Source: DATBIO01 sp036556965
Lineage (GTDB): Bacteria; Acidobacteriota; Vicinamibacteria; Fen-336
Direction of reading: 5' to 3'
DNA length: 18,384 bases
NCBI GenBank assembly: GCA_036556965.1
Contig: DATBIO010000302.1
Coordinates: 1-18,384 of the forward strand
Shown: positions 6,822 to 14,038 of the stretch, piece by piece
Position numbering within the stretch: position 1 is the stretch's first letter
Layout of the letters: every line of letters starts with the position of its first letter
Notes under the pieces: generated by a model
What the model saw: only the letters and a program-made list of their open reading frames with translations
The model's database searches: none
Told to the model about the DNA's origin: nothing
Translations under genes and position numbers: made by a program

Positions 6822-8311
6822 GGCGACACCTCCTCGCGGAGCGCCTGCAGCCGCTCGTCGGCGGAGGGCGTGCCGCCCAGGACGTACGTCCGGTAGGGAT
6901 CGAGCGCGCCCGTGGGTGTGGCCAGGGCATCGCGCAGGGCGGCGCGCGCAGCCTCGAGCGCGCCCGTGCGGTGCAGGGCCTGGCTCAGGGCGAGGTGGCC
7001 CGTGGCCGAGTCGGGCCGCACCTCCACCGCGCGGCGGTAGGCGGCCACCGCCTCGGGCAGGCGCGCGCGGCGCTCGTCCACCCGGCCGAGGAAGAGGTGC
7101 GCCAGGTACGCGGTGGCGGGATCCGGCTGCAGGCTTGGCACGGACCCGAGGCGCCCCGCGGCGCCGTCCAGGTCGCCGAGGCTCAGAAGGACGTGGCCGA
7201 GGCGAAGGCGCGCCTCCACGTTCCCCGCCTCCGCGCCGAGCGCGGCCTCGAACAGGCGGCGGGCCTCGCGCAGCGCGAAGTCCACCTCGAGCGCCCGCGC
7301 GAGGGAAGGCGGCCGGAAGCCCCAGGCCTCGGCCTCGGAGACGGGGGTCTCCGCCGCCGTGCGCCAGACCGGCCCGTGCCAGGCGATCGCTTCCTCGAGC
7401 CGGCCCCAGGCCATGGCGAGCTCCGGGTCCTGGGGGAAGGCCACGCGGCCGGCGCGGGCCAGCCGCCGCCCCAGGGAACCGTCCGCCGTCTGGTGGGCCT
7501 TGAGCGTCACGGCCACGAACCAGCGGCGCGCGAAGTCCTGGCCGTCCCTCCCGTCTTGACGCGCCACCTCCACCAGCGCGCGCGCGTGGTCGAGGTGCTG
7601 CGCGAACCGGGCCGGCGCGGTGCCGCCCGCACCGCTGAACGCCCGGTCGGTGTGGAGCATGGCCGCGCAGGCCGCCGGGCGGCGCGGCGCGTCGGCCAGC
7701 GCCCGCCGGACCTCGCCGTCCGACATGGCGGCCAGGCCCTCCACCGCCGCCTGGCGCTGTCCGCGGGCGTAGCGTTCGACCAGGCTCCAGTAGCGGAGGG
7801 GGGCGGCCTGCTCCGGCGCGGAGGCCACCGGGCCGGCCATGCCGGGCAGGGGGTCGATGGTCCACTGCGTCACCACCCAGCCGTGCTCCGGATGGCGCTC
7901 CACGCGGTAGGTGCGCCGGTCGGGCGTGGGCTCGCGCACGCGCGGGTCGCGTGTGTGGAGCCTCAGCAGCCCGCCCTCGACCTGCGCCGTCTCTCCTTCC
8001 CAGCGCACGGCCCCGCTGTAGAAGACGAGGCCCGCCTCACGGCAGAGGGAGAGGGGGACCACGGGCGCGTCATACGTGCCGCGGGGCATGGCCGCGGGCA
8101 GCGGATCGGCGGTCACGAGGCCGTGGGCGCCCGGCGACTGCACGGCCAGGCAGTAGAGGCGGGGCGTGTCGTAGTTGAGGGAGAAGCCCGCGGAGAGGAG
8201 GTGGTCGTAGACGGCCGCGCGCGCCGCGTCGTCGCGCGCGTCGTGGCCCGCGGAGGCGGGGAGCGCGGCCGCGCACAGGAGGGCGGCGCCCAGCCCGCGC
8301 GGCAGGCTCAC
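6818..8311 (-). CDS. Secreted or periplasmic TPR-repeat protein of unknown function
   Basis: A 497-residue protein that I cannot name. Residues 1-22 form a signal peptide (hydrophobic core GAALLCAAALP, then ASAG). Residues about 25-150 are a domain I do not recognise, with two cysteines (C54, C90) and strand-like segments ending YRVERHPEHGWVVTQW. Residues about 165-340 look helical and alanine/arginine-rich. Residues about 346-464 hold three TPR-like helix pairs, for example NVEARLRLGHVLLSLGDLDGA, LPEAVAAYRRAVEVRPDSATG and HLALSQALHRTGALEAARAAL. TPRs bind proteins or help assemble complexes. The GTG start is 7 bp after the upstream glycosyltransferase gene, and the TGA overlaps the VWFA gene start, so the two are probably made together and may interact. 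A role in glycan export, or as an envelope sensor, is inference only. Confidence 0.8.
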   Translation of the reverse strand: MSLPRGLGAALLCAAALPASAGHDARDDAARAAVYDHLLSAGFSLNYDTPRLYCLAVQSPGAHGLVTADPLPAAMPRGTYDAPVVPLSLCREAGLVFYSGAVRWEGETAQVEGGLLRLHTRDPRVREPTPDRRTYRVERHPEHGWVVTQWTIDPLPGMAGPVASAPEQAAPLRYWSLVERYARGQRQAAVEGLAAMSDGEVRRALADAPRRPAACAAMLHTDRAFSGAGGTAPARFAQHLDHARALVEVARQDGRDGQDFARRWFVAVTLKAHQTADGSLGRRLARAGRVAFPQDPELAMAWGRLEEAIAWHGPVWRTAAETPVSEAEAWGFRPPSLARALEVDFALREARRLFEAALGAEAGNVEARLRLGHVLLSLGDLDGAAGRLGSVPSLQPDPATAYLAHLFLGRVDERRARLPEAVAAYRRAVEVRPDSATGHLALSQALHRTGALEAARAALRDALATPTGALDPYRTYVLGGTPSADERLQALREEVSP

Positions 8312-8318
8312 GTCCCGG

Positions 8319-9467
8319 CTAGGCCCGCTCTTCGGCGGCCACCGCGGGGACGGGCTGGCCGAGCAGCCGCATGTAGCTGGCGTGGATGGCGCGCACCGAG
8401 CGCTCCCAGGAGAACAGGCGGGCGCGCTCGAGCCCGCGCGCCACGAGGTCGGCGGCCAGGGCGGGATCGTCGAGCACGGCCTCCAGCCCGCGCGCGATGT
8501 CCTCCGGGCTGTAGGGGTCCACCAGCACCGCGGCGTCGCCCACCACCTCCGGCAGGGAGGAGAGGCGCGAGGTGACGACGGGAGTGCCGCAGGCCATGGC
8601 CTCCAGGGGGGGCAGGCCGAAGCCCTCGTAGAGGGAGGGGAAGGCGAAGACGGCGGCCATGCGGTACAGGGCGGCCAGCGTGCGGTCGGGCACGAAGCCG
8701 AAGAAGCGCACGTCCTGGCGCAGGCGCGCGCCCTCCACCAGCCGCCGCAGCGCGGGGTACTTGCTGGCGTCGTCGCCGATGAAGAGGAGCTTGAGGTCCT
8801 CGTGGCCGCGCTGCTTGAGGAGGGCGAAGGCGGAGATGAGGCGGGCGAGGTTCTTGTGCGGCTTCACGTTGCCCGCGTAGAGGATGAAGCGCCGCCGGAT
8901 CTGGTACCGCTCGCGCACCCTCTCCATCTCCTCCGCCCCGGGGTCGGCGAGCAGCGTCTCGTCGATGGCGTTGGGCACCACCTGCAGGCGCTCGGGGTCG
9001 GCCTCCGGGTAGAAGCGCAGGATGTCGTTGCGCGAGGCCTCCGACACGGTGAGCACGAGGTCGCTCCGCCGCACGGCGTTGCCCATCATCAGGCGGGCGT
9101 AGTGCCAGGCCATGCGGTTGGGCAGGTACTGGGGGAAGAGCAGGTGGATGCAGTCGTGGATGGTGACCACCGCGCGCTTGCGGCAGAGCACGGGCAGCAC
9201 GTAGTGCGGGGCGTGGAAGAGCTGGACCCCCAGGCGCTCGAGCTTGCCCGGGATGGAGAGGTGCTCGCGCACGCTGTAGCCGCCCGACTCCTCGACCACG
9301 GGCACGAAGTTGGCGGCCAGGTCGCGCAGGGTGGGCTCGTCGGCCCGGGAACAGAAGAGGAAGTAGGTGGTCTCTCTATCGAGGTGCGCGAGATGGCGCA
9401 CCAGGTTCCGCACGTAGGTGCCGATGCCGTAATCCCGCCACTTGCGGGCGTCGATGGCGATCTTCAT
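8319..9467 (-). CDS. Glycosyltransferase family 4
   Basis: Retaining GT-B glycosyltransferase of 382 residues, predicted to extend the lipid-linked glycan. It begins MKIAIDARKW and DYGIGTYVRNLVRHL, the acceptor-side glycine loop shared with two other genes of the locus (10391 and 11476). The linker region has LTVSEASRNDIL (139-150) and VVPNAIDE. The donor domain shows ILYAGNVKPHKNLARLI (195-211), including the phosphate-binding lysine, FFGFVPDRTLAALY (255-268) and the E-x7-E motif EGFGLPPLE (E281, E289). The ATG at 9467 lacks a strong ribosome site. A 96-bp gap upstream, the only sizeable one in the minus-strand run, holds a promoter-like sequence. The donor sugar is not predictable. Confidence 0.92.
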   Translation of the reverse strand: MKIAIDARKWRDYGIGTYVRNLVRHLAHLDRETTYFLFCSRADEPTLRDLAANFVPVVEESGGYSVREHLSIPGKLERLGVQLFHAPHYVLPVLCRKRAVVTIHDCIHLLFPQYLPNRMAWHYARLMMGNAVRRSDLVLTVSEASRNDILRFYPEADPERLQVVPNAIDETLLADPGAEEMERVRERYQIRRRFILYAGNVKPHKNLARLISAFALLKQRGHEDLKLLFIGDDASKYPALRRLVEGARLRQDVRFFGFVPDRTLAALYRMAAVFAFPSLYEGFGLPPLEAMACGTPVVTSRLSSLPEVVGDAAVLVDPYSPEDIARGLEAVLDDPALAADLVARGLERARLFSWERSVRAIHASYMRLLGQPVPAVAAEERA

Positions 9468-9528
9468 GGACGGCGGTTGCTCTCAAGGTTCGGGTGCTGG
9501 CCCTTCGTGTCGCGGCGACGCCGTGGGC

Positions 9529-9557
9529 AACGTAGCACGCGGCCGCGGGGGCCGCAA
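9529..9557 (-). promoter_or_regulatory. Candidate internal promoter with a palindromic spacer
   Basis: Read on the minus strand, TTGCGG (9557-9552) and TACGTT (9534-9529) are spaced by 17 nt, and TG-C directly before TACGTT resembles an extended -10. The -10 matches the consensus poorly (three of six). It would drive the glycosyltransferase gene at 8319-9467 with a leader of about 55 nt. A GC hairpin fills the spacer. The match is modest, so this is a candidate only. Confidence 0.3.
9539..9555 (-). repeat. GC inverted repeat between two glycosyltransferase genes
   Basis: GCGGCC (9539-9544) and GGCCGC (9550-9555) form a 6-bp perfect stem with a 5-nt loop, 8 bp beyond the stop codon of the GT2 gene. 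It could end or attenuate the upstream transcript, or be an operator, since it lies between the promoter-like hexamers. No T-tract follows on the minus strand. Apart from this and the candidate promoter, I see nothing else in the gap at 9468-9563. Confidence 0.4.
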
Positions 9558-9563
9558 CGCGGA

Positions 9564-10394
9564 TCAGCCCGACAGCGCGACGCGGAAGCGCCCGCGCAGG
9601 GCGAGGAGGGCGCGCAGCCCCAGGGTGGCCAGGGGGCCGTTGTGCTTGCGGTAGTAGCGCAGGTGGCTGCGGTGGTACGCGTCGGCGGCGCGCGCGGAGG
9701 CCCTGGCCATGCTGCGGCCCAGGCCGTGGACGACCTCCGCCGCGGGCGTGTAGAGGACCCGCCATCCCGCCGCGCGCAGGCGGCGGCAGAGGTCCGCGTC
9801 CTCCTCGTAGAGGAAGAAGCCCTCGTCGAACCCGCCCACGGCGGCGAAGGCGGCGCGCCGCACCATGAGGCACGCTCCGGAGAGCCAGTCCGGCTCGTGC
9901 TCCCGCGCGGCGGCGGCCTCCGCCTCGCGCAGGGCGCGGGGGTCGCGGCGGCGCACGCCGCGCACGAGGCGCCGCTGGCGCCACTCCGCGGCGGGCGTGA
10001 GGTCGGGGCCGAAGGAGACCTGCACGGTGCCGTCGGGGAAGACGGTCCGGGGCCCCACCGCGCCCACCTCCGGGCGCGCGGCGAGGAGGCCGTGCAGGGC
10101 CTCCACCGCTCCCGGCCGCGCTTCCGCGTCGCTGTTGAGGAAGAGGACGGCTTCGGCGGTGGTGGCCGCCGCCCCCTGGTTGCAGGCGGCGGCGAAGCCC
10201 CGGTTCTCGGCGTTGGCGACGACGCGCGCGTCCGGGAAGGCCGCCGCCACCGCCGCCGGCGTGCCGTCGCCGCTGGCGTTGTCCACCACCACCGTCTCCA
10301 GGGGCAGGGCGCACGCGCGCAGGGAAGCGAGGCAGCGGAGCACGTCGTCGCGCGTGTCGTGGGCCACCGTCACCACCGCCACCCGCGCCGTCAC
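9564..10394 (-). CDS. Glycosyltransferase family 2, rhamnosyltransferase (WbbL)-like
   Basis: Inverting GT-A glycosyltransferase of 276 residues and the only GT2 member of the locus. Motifs in order are VAVVTVAHDTRDDVLRCLAS (5-24), VVVDNASGDGT (35-45), NAENRGFAAACNQG (61-74) and LNSDAEA (86-92), where the aspartate lies in the metal-binding DxD position. WLSGACLMVRR (170-180) and GGFDEGFFLYEEDADLCRR (187-205) supply the catalytic-base region. This arrangement is typical of WbbL-like rhamnosyltransferases, though the sugar is not fixed by sequence and no dTDP-rhamnose genes are in the window. The GTG start at 10394 overlaps the stop of the preceding GT4 gene by 4 nt (GTGA). The protein lacks membrane segments, so it is a soluble or peripheral cytoplasmic enzyme. 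Confidence 0.9.
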   Translation of the reverse strand: MTARVAVVTVAHDTRDDVLRCLASLRACALPLETVVVDNASGDGTPAAVAAAFPDARVVANAENRGFAAACNQGAAATTAEAVLFLNSDAEARPGAVEALHGLLAARPEVGAVGPRTVFPDGTVQVSFGPDLTPAAEWRQRRLVRGVRRRDPRALREAEAAAAREHEPDWLSGACLMVRRAAFAAVGGFDEGFFLYEEDADLCRRLRAAGWRVLYTPAAEVVHGLGRSMARASARAADAYHRSHLRYYRKHNGPLATLGLRALLALRGRFRVALSG

Positions 10395-11470
10395 GCCGCC
10401 GCTTCGGCCAGGACCGCGCGCGTGCGCGTGGCCGCGGCAACCCAGGTGAAGCGGGCGGACAGGGCGGGCCCGCGGGCGGAGAGCTGCGCCCGGCAGCGGG
10501 GGTCGGCCGCCGCCGCCACCAGGGCTTCCAGCAGGGCGCGGTGGTCGGTGGGCTCCACGAGGAGGGCCGCCTCCCCGAACAGCTCGCCCAGGCAGGGGCG
10601 CGCGGAGGTGACGGTGGGGATGCCGCGGGCCAGGGCCTCGAGCACGGGCAGGCCGAAGCCCTCGTAGTCGGAGAGGTAGACGAAGGCGTCCGCGCGCGCG
10701 TAGAGGTGGGCCAGCTCGGCGTCGGGCACGAAGCCGTGGAAGCGCACGGCATCCTCCAGGTCGAGCCGGCGCGCCAGGGCCGGGAGGTCGAGGCGCGGGT
10801 GCGTGCGGTTCTCGCCCACCACGTCGAGGGTGGCCCCGGGCAGGCGCGGGCGGAGCCCGGCCAGGGCGCGCAGCAGGTCGGGAAGGCGCCGCCGGCTGAG
10901 GATCGCGCCCACCGTCAGGAAGCGGAACCCGCCGCCGCCCCGCCCGGCCGCCGGCGGAGGCACGGCCGGGATGTCGGCCGCCGCCGCCTCCGGGATGACG
11001 CGCACGCGCCCCGCGCTCTCCGGGTAGCGCGCGGCGACCTCGCGCGCGGTGAAGGCGGAAGGGACCACGATGCGGCGGGAGACGCGCACGCTCGCCCCCA
11101 CCGTGAGGCGGCGGCGCAGGGCGTCACGCAGGGTGAAGTCCTCGGGGAGGGAGACGAAGGAGAGGTCGTGCACGGTGGTCACCCGCGGCACCTCCAGGCG
11201 CACGGGGCAGGAGTAGGCGGGGGCGAAGAAGACGTCCAGGCCGTCCCCGCGCGCCGCGCGCGGCAGGTCGCGCTCCTGCCACAGCAGGCCATGCGCCGCG
11301 GGCCCCACCGCGCGCGCCTCTCCCTCCACGCCCAGCCCCGCCGGGGGGGCGCCGTTGAAGTAGAGGACGAAGGCGTCGCCCGCGGGCCAGGCCGCAAGCA
11401 GGTTGCGCAGGTAGCGTCCGACGCCGGTGGGCCGCCCCTGCAGCTCGCGGGCGTCCACGCCGATGCGCAC
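10391..11470 (-). CDS. Glycosyltransferase family 4
   Basis: Retaining GT-B glycosyltransferase of 359 residues, predicted to add a sugar to the growing glycan. I chose the GTG at 11470 because the product then begins RIGVDARELQGRPTGVGRYL, the standard start of this subfamily. The same frame stays open much further upstream, but that part is an out-of-frame reading of the next gene. Motifs are VTTVHDLSF (97-105), VPSAFTAREVAARYP (136-150), LTVGAILSRRRLPDLLRAL (185-203) and E-x7-E in YEGFGLPVLE (E270, E278). In the donor site the usual R-K-N-L is R-R-R-L here, as in a minority of GT4 enzymes. It starts 5 bp after the upstream gene and overlaps the GT2 gene by 4 nt. It is clearly related to the neighbours at 8319 and 11476. 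Confidence 0.9.
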   Translation of the reverse strand: MRIGVDARELQGRPTGVGRYLRNLLAAWPAGDAFVLYFNGAPPAGLGVEGEARAVGPAAHGLLWQERDLPRAARGDGLDVFFAPAYSCPVRLEVPRVTTVHDLSFVSLPEDFTLRDALRRRLTVGASVRVSRRIVVPSAFTAREVAARYPESAGRVRVIPEAAAADIPAVPPPAAGRGGGGFRFLTVGAILSRRRLPDLLRALAGLRPRLPGATLDVVGENRTHPRLDLPALARRLDLEDAVRFHGFVPDAELAHLYARADAFVYLSDYEGFGLPVLEALARGIPTVTSARPCLGELFGEAALLVEPTDHRALLEALVAAAADPRCRAQLSARGPALSARFTWVAAATRTRAVLAEAAA

Positions 11471-11475
11471 CGCCC

Positions 11476-12606
11476 TCAGTTCCCCAGGACCTTGCGGTAG
11501 AACTCCACGGTGAGGGCGGCGGTGGTGTCCCAGTCGTAGCGGCGGCTCTGCTCCAGGCCGGCCCGCCGCAGCTCGGCGGCGCGCTCGGGCGAGTCCAGGA
11601 CGCGCTCGATGCCCTGGGCGATGGAGCGGGTGTCCAGCGGGTTCACCAGCATGGCCGCCCCCCCCGCCACCTCCTCCAGGGCGGAGCCGCGCGAGCAGAC
11701 CACGGGCAGTCCCGCGGCCATGGCCTCCGCCACGGGGAGGCCGAAGCCTTCCTCCAGGGAGGGCAGCACGAGGAGGGAGGAGGCGGCCATGAGGGCGCGG
11801 ATCTCCGCCGTCTCCAGGTAGCCGGTGGCCCGGATCTGCGCCCCCACGTCCGGGCCGGCCTGCGCCCAGTAGGAGCCGGGGCCGACCAGCACCAGCGGCG
11901 GGGTCTGGCGCCGCCGGCGCGTCAGGCCCATGTAGGCCATGGCCAGGTTCACCAGGTTCTTGCGCTTCTCCTCCGTCCCCACGTAGAGGATGGCGCCGCG
12001 GGGCAGGCGCCGGCGCGCGAGCACCGTCTCCACCTCTTCCGGGGTGACGGTGGTGCGGTAGATGGGGTCCACCCCGTTGGGGATGACGGCGATCTTCTCC
12101 GCGGGCACGTCGAGCAGCAGGCGCGCCTCGGAAGCCGTGTGCTCGGACACGCAGATGACGCCGTCCGCGCGCGCGACGTGCTCGCGCACCAGGGGCGCGT
12201 AGTCGCGCCGGACCTCGGCGTCCGTCATCTCCGGGTGCTTCAGGAAGAACAGGTCGTGCAGGGTCACCACCTGCCGCGCCCGCTTGCCGGGGACGAGCAG
12301 GGGGTGCGGCGAGTGCACGAGGTCCAGCGGCGCGCCCACCAGCCGGTCCAGGGACGGCCAGCCCAGGCGGTTCCAGGCCAGGTTGAGGACGCGCACGGGC
12401 AGCCGCCGGTCCACCAGGGTGGCGTTGGGCGGCCACGACCGGCGCCGGTAGCGGTCGCGCAGGGAGGCGCTGAACAGGAAGAACCGCATGTCGGGGGCGG
12501 CGTGGGGGAGGCGGTCGGCGAGGGCGAGGCAGTAGGCGCCGACGCCCGTTGGCCTCAGCAGCGATGGCCGGATGTCGAACCCGATGTTGAGGCCGCTCTT
12601 GGCCAT
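11476..12606 (-). CDS. Glycosyltransferase family 4, first gene of the minus-strand run
   Basis: Retaining GT-B glycosyltransferase of 376 residues. The ATG at 12606 gives MAKSGLNIGFDIRPSLLRPT and the acceptor loop TGVGAYCLALADRL. A longer frame to 12735 would add a basic stretch overlapping the start of ugd on the other strand and is unlikely. Motifs are VVTLHDLFFLKHPE (113-126), ICVSEHTASEARLLL (151-165), VIPNGVDPIYR (174-184), ILYVGTEEKRKNLVNLAMAY (206-225) with donor-phosphate residues K216-N217, and the E-x7-E motif EEGFGLPVAE (E286, E294). No Shine-Dalgarno sequence is visible; a -10-like TAAGAT lies only 11 nt upstream of the ATG, so the message may have almost no leader. Acceptor and donor sugars are unknown. 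Confidence 0.91.
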   Translation of the reverse strand: MAKSGLNIGFDIRPSLLRPTGVGAYCLALADRLPHAAPDMRFFLFSASLRDRYRRRSWPPNATLVDRRLPVRVLNLAWNRLGWPSLDRLVGAPLDLVHSPHPLLVPGKRARQVVTLHDLFFLKHPEMTDAEVRRDYAPLVREHVARADGVICVSEHTASEARLLLDVPAEKIAVIPNGVDPIYRTTVTPEEVETVLARRRLPRGAILYVGTEEKRKNLVNLAMAYMGLTRRRRQTPPLVLVGPGSYWAQAGPDVGAQIRATGYLETAEIRALMAASSLLVLPSLEEGFGLPVAEAMAAGLPVVCSRGSALEEVAGGAAMLVNPLDTRSIAQGIERVLDSPERAAELRRAGLEQSRRYDWDTTAALTVEFYRKVLGN

Positions 12607-12616
12607 GCCCGCGCAG

Positions 12617-12622
12617 ATCTTA
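12617..12622 (-). promoter_or_regulatory. Possible -10 element of the minus-strand glycan run
   Basis: Minus-strand TAAGAT matches four of six bases of the -10 consensus and sits 10 nt before the ATG at 12606. Start of transcription would then be about base 12610. No -35 sequence is recognisable upstream, where the region is a run of C and G including the 10-bp palindrome CCGGGCCCGG at 12631-12640. Weak evidence. Confidence 0.25.
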
Positions 12623-12671
12623 TCGCGTCCCCGGGCCCGGCCCGGTCCCTTCCGGAAATGGCGGCGTACCG

Positions 12672-12680
12672 TGCTAGATT
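12672..12680 (+). promoter_or_regulatory. Candidate extended -10 promoter of ugd
   Basis: TGCTAGATT has the TG-n-TAnnnT form of an extended -10 promoter and lies 33 bp before the ugd GTG at 12713. The 8-bp palindrome TTCCGGAA (12650-12657) covers the -35 position but is not a good -35. It is followed by a leader with GGGAG as ribosome site (12703-12707). The intergenic stretch 12607-12712 separates divergent operons and is where promoters are expected. Confidence 0.4.
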
Positions 12681-12712
12681 CCCCGGTTCGTGCGCGGGGG
12701 AAGGGAGCGGTG

Positions 12713-14014
12713 GTGCGGATAGGCGTGGTGGGCACCGGCTACGTGGGGCTCGTGGTGGGCACCTGCCTGGCCGAGAACGGCAACAGCGTGGTGTGCGTGG
12801 ACAAGGACGGGGAGAAGGTGGCCGCCCTCCGCCGCGGCGAGATCCCCATCTACGAGCCCGGCCTGGGCGAGATGATCCAGCGCAACGTGGCGGAGGAGCG
12901 CCTGCGCTTCACCACCGACCTCGCCGAGGCGGTGCGCTCCAGCGACATCCTCTTCATCGCCGTGGGGACGCCGCAGGACGAGGACGGCTCGGCGGACATG
13001 ACCCACGTCCTGGAGGTGGCGGAGGCGGTGGGGGAGGCCATGGACGGCCCCAAGGTGATCGTGAACAAGTCCACCGTCCCCGTGGGCACCGCCCGCCGCG
13101 TGCGCGAGGTGGTCTCCGCGCGCACGCGCCATCCCTTCTCCGTGGTCTCCAACCCGGAGTTCCTCAAGGAAGGCATGGCCGTGGACGACTTCCTCAAGCC
13201 CGACCGGGTGGTCATCGGCACGGACGACGCGGGCGCGGAGGCCCTGATGCGCGAGCTGTACGAGCCCTTCGTGCGCACGGGCAACCCCATCATGGTCATG
13301 GACCCCGCCTCCGCCGAGCTGACCAAGTACGCGGCCAACGCCATGCTCGCCGCGCGCATCTCGTTCATGAACGAGATCGCGAACCTGTGCGACACGGTGG
13401 GGGCGGACGTGCGCCAGGTGCGGCTGGGGGTGGGAAGCGACAGCCGCATCGGCGCCTCCTTCCTCTTTCCCGGCCTCGGCTACGGGGGGTCGTGCTTCCC
13501 CAAGGACGTGAAGGCGCTCGTGCACATGGGCGAGCAGGCGGGCGTGCGGCTGGACGTGGTGGCGGCCGTGGACCGGACCAACGAGGCGCAGAAGACCGTG
13601 CTCGTGGACCGCGTGGAGCGCTACCTGGGCGGGCTCAAGGGAGCGGTGGTGGCGCTCTGGGGCCTGACCTTCAAGCCCCGCACCGACGACCTGCGCGAGG
13701 CCCCCGCCCTGGCCATGATCGACGCGCTGCTGGCGCGCGGCGCGTCCGTGCGCGCCTACGACCCCAAGGGCATGGACGGCGCCCGCCGTCTCTACGCGGA
13801 GCGCGACGTCACCTTCGCCGGCAAGAGCTACGCGGCGGCGGAAGGGGCGGACGCCCTGGTGCTGGCCACGGAGTGGGCCGAGTTCCGGGAGCCCGACTTC
13901 GCGCGCCTCCGGGCCGTGATGCGGCGGCCGGCGGTGTTCGACGGCCGCAACATCTACAACCCGGACACGCTCCGCGCGCTGGGCTTCCACTACGAAGGCA
14001 TCGGGCGACGCTGA
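12713..14014 (+). CDS. ugd: UDP-glucose 6-dehydrogenase
   Basis: Cytosolic enzyme that oxidises UDP-glucose to UDP-glucuronate with two NAD+. The 433-residue protein has all family marks: GTGYVG (7-12) at the NAD site, YEPGL (47-51), STVPVGT (120-126), NPEFLKEG (148-155), the lysine in TKYAANA (K205), and GYGGSCFPKD (256-265) with catalytic cysteine C261. The C-terminal UDP-binding domain follows, with LTFKPRTDDLREAP and the late motif VFDGRNIYNP. Two GTG codons stand in tandem at 12710 and 12713; the second is 5 nt after GGGAG and gives the usual start RIGVVGTGYVG. It is transcribed away from the glycosyltransferase run and precedes galE by 24 bp. Its product is the substrate of Uxs and may itself be built into the glycan. 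Confidence 0.96.
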   Translation: MRIGVVGTGYVGLVVGTCLAENGNSVVCVDKDGEKVAALRRGEIPIYEPGLGEMIQRNVAEERLRFTTDLAEAVRSSDILFIAVGTPQDEDGSADMTHVLEVAEAVGEAMDGPKVIVNKSTVPVGTARRVREVVSARTRHPFSVVSNPEFLKEGMAVDDFLKPDRVVIGTDDAGAEALMRELYEPFVRTGNPIMVMDPASAELTKYAANAMLAARISFMNEIANLCDTVGADVRQVRLGVGSDSRIGASFLFPGLGYGGSCFPKDVKALVHMGEQAGVRLDVVAAVDRTNEAQKTVLVDRVERYLGGLKGAVVALWGLTFKPRTDDLREAPALAMIDALLARGASVRAYDPKGMDGARRLYAERDVTFAGKSYAAAEGADALVLATEWAEFREPDFARLRAVMRRPAVFDGRNIYNPDTLRALGFHYEGIGRR

Positions 14015-14038
14015 AGGCCCCGCCGCGGACGTGCTGAG

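Noticed and set aside
6822..7865. Upstream extension of the VWFA gene, in the same frame
   Set aside because: It overlaps the TPR gene out of frame and is Arg/Gly/Pro-rich. The GTG at 6821, with GAGGAGG in front and a signal peptide after, is a better start.
8382..10667. A 761-codon plus-strand open frame over the glycosyltransferases
   Set aside because: Same cause: antisense to three genes with clear motifs; no recognisable domain.
11471..12436. Upstream extension of the GT4 gene that starts at 11470
   Set aside because: This part is an out-of-frame reading of the next GT4 gene; the family's usual N-terminus begins at 11470.
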